Source of the DNA: an uncultured Clostridium sp.
GTDB taxonomy: Bacteria > Bacillota > Clostridia > Clostridiales > Clostridiaceae
Direction: 5' to 3'
Length of the DNA: 27,575 nt
NCBI GenBank assembly: GCA_934746015.1
Contig: CAKVEW010000040.1
Location: 1 to 27,575 of the forward strand
Positions 8,136 through 16,665 of this stretch are shown piece by piece. Both the position numbers and the translations under genes were made by a program. Below the pieces are notes generated by a model. The model had not been told where the DNA came from. It did no database searches and saw only the letters and a program-made list of their open reading frames with translations. The stretch's first letter is position 1. The number at the start of each line of letters is the position of its first letter.

Positions 8136-9164
8136 TTGAAAAGCAAATTAATTAAAATGGCATCAATAGTTGCTTTATTAGGAATAACTTCATTAAGTTT
8201 AATTTCTTGTAATAAAAAAACTGTTGATGAAAATAAAGAATTAACAAAAGTTAGGTTGAATGAAGTAGTAAGATCAGTATTTTATGCACCTATGTATGTT
8301 GCAATAAATGAAGGCTTCTTTAAGGAAGCTGGAATAGAGATCGACCTCAGTACTGGACAAGGCGCAGACAAAACAATGCAACAAGTTTTAAGCAAAAATG
8401 CAGATATTGGTTTTGCAGGGCCAGAACAAGTAATTTACATTAATAATCAAGGCAGAGAGGACTATCCAGTTCTTTTTGCACAATTAACTCAAACAGATGG
8501 AGCATTTTTAGTAGGAAGAGAAGCAAAAGAGAATTTTAAGTGGACTGATTTAAAAGGAGCTGAGATTATAGGAGGAAGACCAGGTGGAGTTCCTGAAATG
8601 GCTTTTGAATATGCCTTAAAGCAAAATGGATTAGATGCAAAAACCGATGTGAATATGGTAACTAATATAGATTTTACAGCTACTTCTGGTGCATTTAAAG
8701 CAGGAACTGGAGAGTATGTTACTTTATTTGAACCAACTGCTTCAATGCTAGAAAAGGAAGGTAGTGGGAAAATTATTACTTCTATTGGAAAAGAAGTTGG
8801 AAATTTACCATATACTTGTTTCTTTGTAACTAAATCATATATGGATAAGAATCCTGAGATACTTCAAAGCTTTACTAAAGCAATTTATAAGGGACAAAAA
8901 TGGGTTGAGACACATAATAATGAAGAAATAGCTGATTCTATTAGTTCATTTTTCCCTGGAACAGACAAAGATATAATAATTTCAGTTGTAAAGAACTATA
9001 AAGAAATTAATGCTATTGCAACTAAGCCTTCAATAAAAGAAGAAGATTTAACAAGATTAATGGATGTTATAGAAAGCTATGATAGCAGTTTATTACCTGA
9101 AAGACCTTCATTTGAAAAGATAGTAAATAATAGCTTTGCAGAAGAAGCAATGAAAGCTAAGTAG
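8136..9164 (+). CDS. NMT1/SsuA-type ABC importer substrate-binding lipoprotein
   Basis: Solute-binding lipoprotein of the NMT1/THI5, SsuA/TauA-like class (nitrate, sulfonate, taurine or thiamine-precursor importers). It begins with a positively charged signal peptide and a lipobox SLISC, so Cys25 should be lipid-modified and the protein held outside the membrane. The body shows family features: SVFYAPMYVAINEGFFKEAG near the N-terminus, ADIGFAGPEQ and LKGAEIIGGRPGG. The start is TTG 8136 with TGGAGGA 5 nt before it. It is followed by its ATPase and permease, with a 182-bp gap containing two hairpins. No TPP, SAM or other known riboswitch is recognisable upstream, so the substrate cannot be assigned. 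Confidence 0.88.
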   Translation: MKSKLIKMASIVALLGITSLSLISCNKKTVDENKELTKVRLNEVVRSVFYAPMYVAINEGFFKEAGIEIDLSTGQGADKTMQQVLSKNADIGFAGPEQVIYINNQGREDYPVLFAQLTQTDGAFLVGREAKENFKWTDLKGAEIIGGRPGGVPEMAFEYALKQNGLDAKTDVNMVTNIDFTATSGAFKAGTGEYVTLFEPTASMLEKEGSGKIITSIGKEVGNLPYTCFFVTKSYMDKNPEILQSFTKAIYKGQKWVETHNNEEIADSISSFFPGTDKDIIISVVKNYKEINAIATKPSIKEEDLTRLMDVIESYDSSLLPERPSFEKIVNNSFAEEAMKAK

Positions 9165-9201
9165 TTTCTAGGGCACAATGAAAAATGTAAAATAAAAGAA
9201 A

Positions 9202-9219
9202 AAACTCTTTGCAGAGTTT
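9202..9219 (+). terminator. Small hairpin after the binding-protein gene
   Basis: AAACTCT (9202-9208) pairs with AGAGTTT (9213-9219) around a TTGC loop. No T-run follows, so it is at most a weak or processing-related structure that could help keep binding-protein transcript in excess of the transporter genes. Confidence 0.35.
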
Positions 9220-9278
9220 CTCGGATTAATGAAGTTTAGTAATTTTATTCAAATTACTTCTATAATATTATATTTTAC

Positions 9279-9312
9279 ATTCTAAGGAGCTGCTTGTACA
9301 ACTCCTTAGAAT
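9279..9312 (+). promoter_or_regulatory. 11-bp intercistronic hairpin before the ABC ATPase gene
   Basis: ATTCTAAGGAG (9279-9289) is a perfect complement of CTCCTTAGAAT (9302-9312) with a 12-nt loop. There is no T-tract after it, and it ends 35 nt before the ATPase start. It could stabilise mRNA, mark a processing site, or terminate weakly. A TATAAT at 9261-9266 just before it lacks a good -35. Confidence 0.45.
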
Positions 9313-9346
9313 ATATTGTTAATACATATAGAAAGGAGGTTTAGAA

Positions 9347-10114
9347 ATGAGTTTAATAAATATTTCAAATATAAGTTTAACTTATCATTCTTTAAAGGCA
9401 GAAACTCCTGCTATAGATAAGTTGAATTTTTCTATAGATAAAGGAGAATTTGTAAGTATAATTGGACCATCTGGTTGTGGGAAATCAACATTATTAAATA
9501 TAATTAGTGGCTTATTAAAGCCTTCTGAAGGACAAATAATTTATAATGATAAAGATATTAAAAATAGATTAGATAAAATGGGATACATGTTTCAAAAAGA
9601 TTACTTATTTGGATGGCTTTCTGTTAGAAATAATGTAATGTTAGGACTTAAGATAAAGAAATTAAATACTGAAGAAAACATTAAAAATGTAGATAAGCTA
9701 CTAGAAAATTATCAATTAGCTAGATTTAAAAATCATAAGCCAACTGAATTATCTGGAGGTATGAGGCAAAGAGTTGCATTAATTAGAACCCTTGCTCTAA
9801 ATCCAGATGTGCTTCTTTTAGACGAACCATTTTCAGCTTTAGATTATCAAACAAGATTAAAGGTTTGTGATGATGTAAAGGGGATTATAAAGAAAGAAGG
9901 AAAGACTGCAATAATGGTAACCCATGATTTAGGCGAAGCCATTGCAACATCAGATAGAATAATAGTTCTTACTAAAAGACCAGCAAAGATAAAGTTAGAT
10001 GTGATAATAAAATTTAATAATAAAGAAGCAACTCCTTTTCAAAGGCGAAAAGAGCCAGAGTTTAACGAATATTTTAATTTGTTATGGAAGGAGTTGGATA
10101 TTGTAAATGAGTAA
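9347..10114 (+). CDS. ABC importer ATPase (SsuB/TauB/ThiZ-like)
   Basis: Cytoplasmic ATP-hydrolysing subunit of the importer, 255 residues. Walker A GPSGCGKST is at residues 40-48, the Q-loop region reads MFQKDYLFGWLSV, the signature is LSGGMRQR, Walker B with catalytic Glu is VLLLDEPFSALD, and the switch His is in MVTHD. The FGWLSVRNNV stretch after the Q loop is characteristic of nitrate/sulfonate/taurine-type ATPases. The ribosome site GAAAGGAGG is strong. The 3' end overlaps the permease start by 8 bp, indicating coupled translation and a single complex. Confidence 0.92.
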   Translation: MSLINISNISLTYHSLKAETPAIDKLNFSIDKGEFVSIIGPSGCGKSTLLNIISGLLKPSEGQIIYNDKDIKNRLDKMGYMFQKDYLFGWLSVRNNVMLGLKIKKLNTEENIKNVDKLLENYQLARFKNHKPTELSGGMRQRVALIRTLALNPDVLLLDEPFSALDYQTRLKVCDDVKGIIKKEGKTAIMVTHDLGEAIATSDRIIVLTKRPAKIKLDVIIKFNNKEATPFQRRKEPEFNEYFNLLWKELDIVNE

Positions 10115-10895
10115 GGAACATTTAGAATATATAAAAAAAATAAAAATAGAATCATTAAAGGTTACTTTATTTAGAGTAGGAGTATTAATTATTTTCATAG
10201 TTTTGTGGGAAGGACTAGCACAATTAAAAATTTTAGATCCATTTTTAACATCTAGCCCAAGTAGAATTATAAAATCATTAATTTCTTTTATTAAAGAAGG
10301 AACCCTTTTTAGTAATATACTAATTACATGTTATGAAACTATACTAGGTTTTACCTTAGGAACTGTATTAGGAGCTATAATAGCTATTATTTTATGGGCT
10401 TTCCCCTTTACATCAAGAGTATTAGATCCATATCTTGTAGTACTAAATGCACTACCTAAGGTAGCACTTGCACCAATAGTAATATTTTGGGTAGGAAATG
10501 GTATTACAGCAATTATAGTTGTAGCACTCCTTATCTCAATTGTAACTACTATTATAACTGTGTTAACTGGATTCAATGAGGTGGATAAAGGAAAATTGAA
10601 ACTAATGAAAACATTGCAAGCTAGTAAATTTCAAACCTTAAGATATCTTGTTTTCCCAGCTAATATTCAAGTTATAATATCAGCATTAAAAATAAATGTA
10701 GGATTATCATGGGTAGGAGTGATAATGGGAGAGTTTTTAGTAGCCAGAAAGGGACTTGGATTTCTAATAGTTTATGGAGGACAAATATCTCAATTAGATA
10801 TGGTTATGATGAGTATAGTTATACTTTCAGTAATTGCTTTTATTATGTATAAGTTAGTTGCAAAACTCGAGGAGAAACTTAAGAATATAAGTTAG
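10107..10895 (+). CDS. ABC importer permease (SsuC/TauC-like)
   Basis: Integral membrane subunit of the importer, 262 residues with about six hydrophobic helices. The EAA-type loop that docks on the ATPase is visible (KLMKTLQASKFQTLRYLVFP), and LKINVGLSWVGVIMGEFL is typical of the BPD_transp_1 group of nitrate/sulfonate permeases. The start ATG overlaps the end of the ATPase gene; AAGGAG lies about 14 nt upstream, rather far, so translation probably depends on coupling. It is the last gene of the operon and is followed by a strong terminator. Confidence 0.92.
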   Translation: MSKEHLEYIKKIKIESLKVTLFRVGVLIIFIVLWEGLAQLKILDPFLTSSPSRIIKSLISFIKEGTLFSNILITCYETILGFTLGTVLGAIIAIILWAFPFTSRVLDPYLVVLNALPKVALAPIVIFWVGNGITAIIVVALLISIVTTIITVLTGFNEVDKGKLKLMKTLQASKFQTLRYLVFPANIQVIISALKINVGLSWVGVIMGEFLVARKGLGFLIVYGGQISQLDMVMMSIVILSVIAFIMYKLVAKLEEKLKNIS

Positions 10896-10932
10896 TTACA
10901 AATTTTGGAGAATAATATAATGGTAAATTAAG

Positions 10933-10989
10933 AGCTATGGTAAAATGTATTTTTTAAATCTCTTTGCCATAGCTAATTTATTATTTTTT
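10933..10989 (+). terminator. Rho-independent terminator of the ABC importer operon
   Basis: AGCTATGGTAAA (10933-10944) pairs with TTTGCCATAGCT (10963-10974), 12 bp with one T-G wobble, followed after AATTTATTA by a run of T at 10982-10989. No gene crosses this point. Confidence 0.8.
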
Positions 10990-11096
10990 TGAATAATATC
11001 CCATTATAAATTTCTATTTGTAAAAAAGGTGAATATTTGATAAAATCTATATGTATTAAAATAGAACACATAGATAAACTTATTCTGGAGGGAAAT

Positions 11097-12941
11097 ATGA
11101 AAGAAGTAAAGAACCTTTTTTCTAAGTTTAAAGCGGGGTTGAAACCGTTTTTTAACAAGGTTAAAAGCATATTTAGACCAATTAATAAATCTTTGAAGAG
11201 TATCATGAAAAAGATAGTATATATATATAAGAAAGTAAATGCTAAAAATAAATATGTAGAACCGATTTTTGTTATAAGTATATCATGTCTTTTAGTTCTT
11301 ATTATGATAGTATCAATTAAAAGTTTTACTACTGTTGAAGAAGTAAGTATTACTACCAATTCAGCAGAATATTTGTACTATGAAAATGAATACGATAAAG
11401 CCATAGAGGAATATAAAAAAATGCAAGAAAATGATAATTGGCCAATATGGACAGTTAAAATTGCAGATTTATATTCATTACAGGGAGAAAAAGAGAAATC
11501 AAATACTTTGTTAAAAGAGGCTTTAATAAAGAGAGATAAAGTTATAAAAAATGAAGGATATGAAAAATATAAAGAAAAAGATTTAGAATTAATTAGGTCA
11601 ATGTTGTTTACATTTACTTTAAACAAAGAGTATGGAGATGTTATTTCCTTTGGGGAACAATACATTAAAGATTATGGACAAGATAAGGATATTATGAAAA
11701 TATTATTTGCTGCATATATTCAAAACAATAATGAGTATAAAGCAGAAGAACTTTTAGATACATATCCTTTAGATGAAAAATCAGCATATGACATAGCTAC
11801 ATATGCTAATATGAACATTTTAATTAATAGATGGGATAAAGGAATAGATTTATTAAAAGATGCTTGGAATATAAATAATAACGATTTGAAAATTTTTAAT
11901 GTAATAAAAGAAAACTATATATTTGACAAGGATTCTTTAATTGATACATTAGAAAATAAGATAAATGAATCAAATGAAGATGTATACAAGGTGTTTTTAG
12001 CAGGGGCCTATTCAATGGACAAAGATTCTGCAGATAAAGCATTAAGTTTATTTAAGAAATTAGATGATAAAAATATAGATAATATAAACACCGATATTAT
12101 GAAATATGAAGTATATAATAATTTAAATAACGAAGGTAAAGACAAGGATTATTTAGATGAGGCTATTCATAAATCAAAAAATATAGATAAGGAATCTTAT
12201 TCAACATATTATTTATTATCTCTTAAAGCCCTAAATAATGAGAAGTATGATGAAGCCTTAACTTATGCAAAGAAGAGTATAAATTCTAATAGTAATAACT
12301 TTGAAAGCTATGGAATACTAATTCCAAGTATATTAAAAGGTAAAAAAGACTTTAGTTCTATTGAAATATATTATAGGGAAGCTATGAAAAAAGAACCTTA
12401 TAATTATGAACTAATAACTAATTTAGCTAATTATTATACAAGCTATCTTTCAAATGATGAAAAAGCAAAGGAATATTATAATTTAGCAATTAATTTAAGA
12501 AAAAATGATAGTGATTTATACAAAAAAATTGCAGATATAGATATAAAAGATGGAAATTATGAAAATGCTATAGAAAATATTAAAGAAGCCATAAAAATTG
12601 ACGATAATATACAAGAGTATTATACAACCTTAGGAGCTCTTTATTTAGGTGAAGGAAATTATGAAGATGGCATAGAGGTAACTCGTAAGGCTTATTCAAT
12701 GAATGAAAAAGATGTTAGATCATTAAATAATGCTGCTTGGTATTATTTAATTGTAGAGAAAGATTTATTAAGAGGATTTGAGAATCTTAAAGCTGCTTAT
12801 TCAGAAATTCCAGCAGGAATAAAAGAGGAAGATAGAAATATAATAATAGAAAATTATAATTCCATTAAAAAAGCTTATGATAAATTTATGGCAGATGATA
12901 CTAAAGAATTTAATATTACAGGATTAAAATTGATTTATTAA
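11097..12941 (+). CDS. Membrane-anchored tetratricopeptide-repeat protein, function unknown
   Basis: A 614-residue protein with a basic N-terminus (Lys-rich, residues 1-60), one strong membrane helix at about 62-80 (PIFVISISCLLVLIMIVSI), and a long helical C-terminal part made of TPR-like repeats. Repeats are evident from YYENEYDKAIEEYKK near the start of the domain, KYDEALTYAKKSINSN in the middle, and DGNYENAIENIKEAIKI then EGNYEDGIEVTRKAYSM near the end. The topology suggests the repeats lie outside the cell as a protein-binding scaffold (inference). The frame can be extended upstream to TTG 11037, but GGAGGG sits just before ATG 11097, so that start is used. The next gene, also membrane-anchored, starts 58 bp downstream beyond a hairpin; the two may act together. 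I cannot name a specific family. Confidence 0.85.
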   Translation: MKEVKNLFSKFKAGLKPFFNKVKSIFRPINKSLKSIMKKIVYIYKKVNAKNKYVEPIFVISISCLLVLIMIVSIKSFTTVEEVSITTNSAEYLYYENEYDKAIEEYKKMQENDNWPIWTVKIADLYSLQGEKEKSNTLLKEALIKRDKVIKNEGYEKYKEKDLELIRSMLFTFTLNKEYGDVISFGEQYIKDYGQDKDIMKILFAAYIQNNNEYKAEELLDTYPLDEKSAYDIATYANMNILINRWDKGIDLLKDAWNINNNDLKIFNVIKENYIFDKDSLIDTLENKINESNEDVYKVFLAGAYSMDKDSADKALSLFKKLDDKNIDNINTDIMKYEVYNNLNNEGKDKDYLDEAIHKSKNIDKESYSTYYLLSLKALNNEKYDEALTYAKKSINSNSNNFESYGILIPSILKGKKDFSSIEIYYREAMKKEPYNYELITNLANYYTSYLSNDEKAKEYYNLAINLRKNDSDLYKKIADIDIKDGNYENAIENIKEAIKIDDNIQEYYTTLGALYLGEGNYEDGIEVTRKAYSMNEKDVRSLNNAAWYYLIVEKDLLRGFENLKAAYSEIPAGIKEEDRNIIIENYNSIKKAYDKFMADDTKEFNITGLKLIY

Positions 12942-12965
12942 AAGTGCTATTTAGCACTTTTTTTA
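12941..12965 (+). terminator. Hairpin terminator or attenuator after the TPR gene
   Basis: AAAGTGCT (12941-12948) pairs with AGCACTTT (12953-12960) around ATTT, followed by TTTTA. It starts at the TPR stop codon and ends 34 nt before the next start, so read-through into the downstream gene is possible. Confidence 0.7.
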
Positions 12966-12998
12966 TAAAAAAATATATTTAGATGTTTTGGAGGGTAT

Positions 12999-14096
12999 AT
13001 GAAAAGTGCTAAAAAAGTAAGTAAGGTTATTTTGGTTTTGCTAATTATAATTATTGGATTTGTCTATATTTATAGTAGTAAATATAAGCAAGGGTTAAGT
13101 GTTAAGGCCTGGGAAAACATATATAATGAAAATAATATAAAGTTTTTTTATAGTGATGGAGATGATAAAAAAATAGATATATTAAAACAAACTAATAATG
13201 TAGAAGAAAAAGTAGGAAATGAAAAGGATATGCTTAAGAAAGCAATAAATGTTATTACTGTACTTAATGAAGTTATTACTTTTGATGATATTCAAAGTAC
13301 TAATAGGGTCAATGGATTTGACATTTTAAAAGATAAAGCAGATTCTAAAAAAGCATCAGCTAGAGATTTTGCTATAATTTATAGAGATGTTTTGCAAAGT
13401 CTTGGTTACACAGCTAGAGTTGGTGAATTTAAAAGGATTAACACTAGTTTTAATAAGGAAAAGTCTTACTATGTAGTTGAGTATTGGAGCAAGGAATTTA
13501 ATAAGTGGATAATGATTGATTTTATAGATAAGGGATACTTTGATAACAATGGTTTCCCTTGCAGTGCTATGGAATTATTAAATACAGATATAAGAAATTT
13601 TAATTATACTGGAAATAATAACAGAAGAGATTATATTCCTATGTTAAAGAAGGTCTTATATACATATACAATAAGTATAGATAATACAGCAGATATGTCA
13701 AAAAGTAATAGTTATATAACATATATAAAAGATAAAGATGATATTACTCTTAAATTTAAGGGGAATTATTTACCTCCAACTATATTCACAGAAAATGAAG
13801 AGTTAATGAATAAAAATCCTATTGAAGAAATTAGAGCTGAAGATGAGAAAGCATATTTAATTTTAATGAAAAAACAAGAAGATAGTAGTGGAAGCGAAGA
13901 TAATAATGAATCTTTTATAATAGGAGCTTTTAAGGATGGTAAAGTACTTGATGAATATTATATAAGAGAAAATAATGGGGAATTTACAAAGGTTAAAAAG
14001 TACAAAGATATAAATCTTACAGAAGGAAGTAATATTATAGAGCTTTCATTAAATGGAGCAGATGTAACAAGTAAAATTGGGGTGAGTTTTAAATAA
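12999..14096 (+). CDS. Membrane-anchored transglutaminase-like protein lacking catalytic Cys and His
   Basis: A 365-residue protein with an N-terminal membrane helix (residues ~9-26), so the rest is probably outside the cell. Residues ~115-180 look like a transglutaminase-like core: SARDFAIIYRDVLQSLGYTA fits the helix that carries the nucleophile, and YYVVEYWSKEFNKWIMIDF fits the His/Asp strands. In this alignment Ala121 replaces the catalytic Cys and Tyr157 the His, while Asp174 is kept. It is therefore likely a binding or structural domain rather than a peptidase or cross-linker. The last ~150 residues look beta-rich and are unrecognised. GGAGGG precedes ATG. It follows the TPR gene in the same direction. 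The fold assignment is by eye from motif spacing. Confidence 0.7.
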   Translation: MKSAKKVSKVILVLLIIIIGFVYIYSSKYKQGLSVKAWENIYNENNIKFFYSDGDDKKIDILKQTNNVEEKVGNEKDMLKKAINVITVLNEVITFDDIQSTNRVNGFDILKDKADSKKASARDFAIIYRDVLQSLGYTARVGEFKRINTSFNKEKSYYVVEYWSKEFNKWIMIDFIDKGYFDNNGFPCSAMELLNTDIRNFNYTGNNNRRDYIPMLKKVLYTYTISIDNTADMSKSNSYITYIKDKDDITLKFKGNYLPPTIFTENEELMNKNPIEEIRAEDEKAYLILMKKQEDSSGSEDNNESFIIGAFKDGKVLDEYYIRENNGEFTKVKKYKDINLTEGSNIIELSLNGADVTSKIGVSFK

Positions 14097-14118
14097 TAAA
14101 TTCTTAAGATTTAAGTAA

Positions 14119-14147
14119 TGGACAGCATTTATATATGAAGGTATAAT
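14119..14147 (+). promoter_or_regulatory. Sigma-A-type promoter of uppP
   Basis: TGGACA (14119-14124), 17-bp spacer and TATAAT (14142-14147), about 40 bp before the uppP start. One mismatch from consensus in the -35 and none in the -10. Confidence 0.65.
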
Positions 14148-14186
14148 AAAATTTGTTGTATTAGAAGACATAAAGGAGGAAAAGTA

Positions 14187-15080
14187 ATGGGTTTAAATTT
14201 TATTTATATACTTAAAGCTATTGTAATAGCGGTAGTAGAAGGCCTAACAGAGTTCGTACCAGTATCATCAACAGGGCATATGATCTTAGTTGGTAGTTTA
14301 ATTGGATTTAGAACAGGAGTACCAGGAGCTGAGGAATTTGCAAAGATGTTTGAAGTTGTTATACAACTTGGTGCAATATTAGCAGTGGTAGTATTATATT
14401 GGAATAAGCTTTGGGGAGCAGTAGTAGAGTTTTTTACTTATATTTTTTCTGGTGGGAAAAAAGGAGAAAAAGGATTTAAGTTTGGAATAAATATAATAAT
14501 TGGATCTATTCCAGCCTTAATAGTAGGATTAACTTTATATGATAAGATAAAAAGCTTATTTAAGCCATCAGCAGTTGTGGTTGGATTTATAGTAGGTGGT
14601 ATATTATTAATACTGATAGAAAATAGATTTAGAAGTAGAGTTTCTAAAAAAAGCGGAAAGATGCCTACAAATGATGTATTTGATATAACTCCAATACAAT
14701 CTATTAAAGTAGGATTATTCCAAGTCTTATCTATGTGGCCTGGAATGTCAAGAAGTGCGTCTACTATTATGGGAGGTTGGATTGCAGGACTTTCAACACC
14801 TGTTGCAGCAGAATTTTCATTTTTCTTAGCTGTACCAGCTATGATAGGATCTTCAGCTATGGATTTATTAAATTTTGATTTTTCAATTATGAATCCTACA
14901 TTTACAGTATCATTAATATTAGGATTTATTGTAGCATTTATAGTATCAATAATTGTAATGGATATGTTTGTAAGCTACTTAAAGAAGAAACCGATGAGAA
15001 TATTTGCTATATATAGAGTTGTTGCAGGTATAGTTTTATTTGCATTATCACTTGCAGGAATAGTAACTTTAACAATGTAA
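14187..15080 (+). CDS. uppP: Undecaprenyl-diphosphate phosphatase (BacA family)
   Basis: Membrane phosphatase that converts undecaprenyl pyrophosphate to the monophosphate, recycling the lipid carrier for peptidoglycan; overexpression of the family gives bacitracin resistance. The signature VEGLTEFVPVSSTGHMIL at residues ~12-30 holds the catalytic Glu, and the second signature is WPGMSRSASTIMGG. Multiple hydrophobic helices fill the rest. Length 297 is slightly above the usual ~270-280. AAAGGAGG lies before ATG. It has its own promoter and a strong terminator, so it is a single-gene unit. Confidence 0.95.
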   Translation: MGLNFIYILKAIVIAVVEGLTEFVPVSSTGHMILVGSLIGFRTGVPGAEEFAKMFEVVIQLGAILAVVVLYWNKLWGAVVEFFTYIFSGGKKGEKGFKFGINIIIGSIPALIVGLTLYDKIKSLFKPSAVVVGFIVGGILLILIENRFRSRVSKKSGKMPTNDVFDITPIQSIKVGLFQVLSMWPGMSRSASTIMGGWIAGLSTPVAAEFSFFLAVPAMIGSSAMDLLNFDFSIMNPTFTVSLILGFIVAFIVSIIVMDMFVSYLKKKPMRIFAIYRVVAGIVLFALSLAGIVTLTM

Positions 15081-15085
15081 TAAGA

Positions 15086-15112
15086 AAAACAGGGGTTACC
15101 CTGTTTTTTATT
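15086..15112 (+). terminator. Rho-independent terminator of uppP
   Basis: AAAACAGGG (15086-15094) and CCCTGTTTT (15099-15107) form a 9-bp stem with a GTTA loop, running into TTATTTTTA. Confidence 0.9.
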
Positions 15113-15433
15113 TTTAATTTCTTTTTCAATTTAATTTTATACTATCTAAATCTATTATTTCATATAAGTTAATTTATTTGTTAATTAATATGACTATACA
15201 TTATTATGTATCTATACTATAATTTTACCAAAATAAAAAAATATTCAAAATATAAATAATTTTACTTTTCAGCAAATTATCTTTATGATATTATAATTAT
15301 GATAAGAAAAAGAATAAATTGAAATTAATTACAAAAGAAAACAAATAGTAAATATTTTTTTAAAAGAAATTTACAGAAAATTTAAAAAGTATAGTCAATT
15401 CAAAAAGTAACTAAATGGGTAGGGGGAATTTTT
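15113..15433. other. 321-bp AT-rich leader upstream of the phosphofructokinase gene
   Basis: No open frame of note and no recognisable riboswitch or repeat. Two weak promoter candidates face the pfk gene: TTGTTA (15178-15183) with TATTAT (15202-15207), and TATACA (15195-15200) with TATAAT (15218-15223). Either would give a leader of more than 200 nt. A further TATAAT at 15292-15297 lacks a -35. Confidence 0.4.
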
Positions 15434-16534
15434 ATGGTACAGCAAGTAAAAAAAATAGCATTATTAACAGGTGGGGGAGATTGCCCTGGGTTAAATGCAG
15501 TAATAAGAGCCGTAACAAAGACAGCTATATTAAATTATGGAATAGAAGTAATAGGCTATAAGTTTGGTTATAGAGGATTATACAATAATGATTTCGTGCC
15601 TCTAACTTTAGATAGCGTTTCAGGAATTCTAAACAGAGGGGGTACTATTTTATATAGCTCAAATAAAGATAATCTATTTGATTATTTAGTTGAAGAAAAT
15701 GGTGCTATGGTTAAAAAGGACGTTTCAGATGTTGCAGTAGAAAACTTGAGAAAAGAAGGTGTAGATGTATTAGTAGTAATTGGTGGAGATGGTACTTTAA
15801 CTTCTGCAAGAGATTTTGCAAGAAAAGGAGTTAAAGTAATAGGAGTACCTAAAACTATAGACAATGATTTAGCATCTACAGATGTTACTTTCGGATTTAA
15901 TACAGCTATTGATGTAGCAACTGAAGCTTTAGATAGGTTACATACAACAGCAGAATCTCATCATAGAATTATGGTATGTGAAGTTATGGGAAGAGGAGCA
16001 GGATGGATTGCATTAGAATCAGGAATTGCTGGTTCAGCTAATGTAATATTATTACCTGAAATCCCATATGATATTAATAAAATTGTAGAAAAGATAAAGG
16101 AACGTGAAGCAGCAGGAAGACAATTTAGTATAATTGTAGTTGCTGAAGGTGCTAAACCAAAGGATGGGGAGGTAGTTGTAGCTAAAATAGTTGCTGACAG
16201 CCCAGATCCAATTAGATTAGGTGGAATAGGTAATAAGTTAGCAGATGATTTGGAAAAACTTTTACCTGGAAAAGAAGTTAGATGTACAGTTCTTGGGCAT
16301 ATACAAAGAGGAGGAACAACATCAACATATGATAGAATTCTTTCAACTAGATATGGAGTAGCAGCTGTTGAATTAATAAATCAAGGAAAATTTGGTGAGA
16401 TGGTTTCTTTAAAAGATGGTAAAATATCAAGTGATAGCTTAGAAAATGTTATTGGTCAAAAATCAAAGCTAGTTGATCCCGATGGAGAATTAGTTAATGT
16501 GGCAAAAAAAGTAGGTATTTCTTTTGCTGATTAG
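15434..16534 (+). CDS. 6-phosphofructokinase, ATP- or PPi-dependent
   Basis: Glycolytic phosphofructokinase (fructose 6-phosphate to fructose 1,6-bisphosphate), cytoplasmic, 366 residues, longer than the ~320 of E. coli or Bacillus PfkA and nearer the PFK groups that include PPi-dependent members. Motifs: LLTGGGDCPGLNAVIRA, GGDGTLTSA, PKTIDND, MGRGAGWIA and LGHIQRGG. Gly120, equivalent to E. coli Gly104, is the ATP-type residue; Lys140, equivalent to Gly124, is the residue usually seen in PPi-type enzymes. This Gly/Lys combination has been reported in some actinobacterial ATP enzymes, so ATP use is favoured but not certain. Ribosome site GGTAGGGGGAA. Monocistronic, with a terminator directly after it. 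Confidence 0.9.
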   Translation: MVQQVKKIALLTGGGDCPGLNAVIRAVTKTAILNYGIEVIGYKFGYRGLYNNDFVPLTLDSVSGILNRGGTILYSSNKDNLFDYLVEENGAMVKKDVSDVAVENLRKEGVDVLVVIGGDGTLTSARDFARKGVKVIGVPKTIDNDLASTDVTFGFNTAIDVATEALDRLHTTAESHHRIMVCEVMGRGAGWIALESGIAGSANVILLPEIPYDINKIVEKIKEREAAGRQFSIIVVAEGAKPKDGEVVVAKIVADSPDPIRLGGIGNKLADDLEKLLPGKEVRCTVLGHIQRGGTTSTYDRILSTRYGVAAVELINQGKFGEMVSLKDGKISSDSLENVIGQKSKLVDPDGELVNVAKKVGISFAD

Positions 16535-16542
16535 GGAATTAT

Positions 16543-16573
16543 AAGTGGTGGAGATTTACTCCACCACTTTTAG
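16543..16573 (+). terminator. Rho-independent terminator of the phosphofructokinase gene
   Basis: AAGTGGTGGAG (16543-16553) pairs perfectly with CTCCACCACTT (16559-16569) around ATTTA, an 11-bp stem followed by TTAGTTT. Confidence 0.82.
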
Positions 16574-16665
16574 TTTAAATTATTTTGAGGAATACTTCAA
16601 AATTTTCTGACAATATGCTATAATCATAATAGGCATAGAATACAGTAAGAAAGCTGGAGGGTATT

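Noticed and set aside
10973..11359. Minus-strand frame over the start of the TPR gene
   Set aside because: It is a shadow of the TPR gene and terminator, with a low-complexity sequence and no ribosome site.
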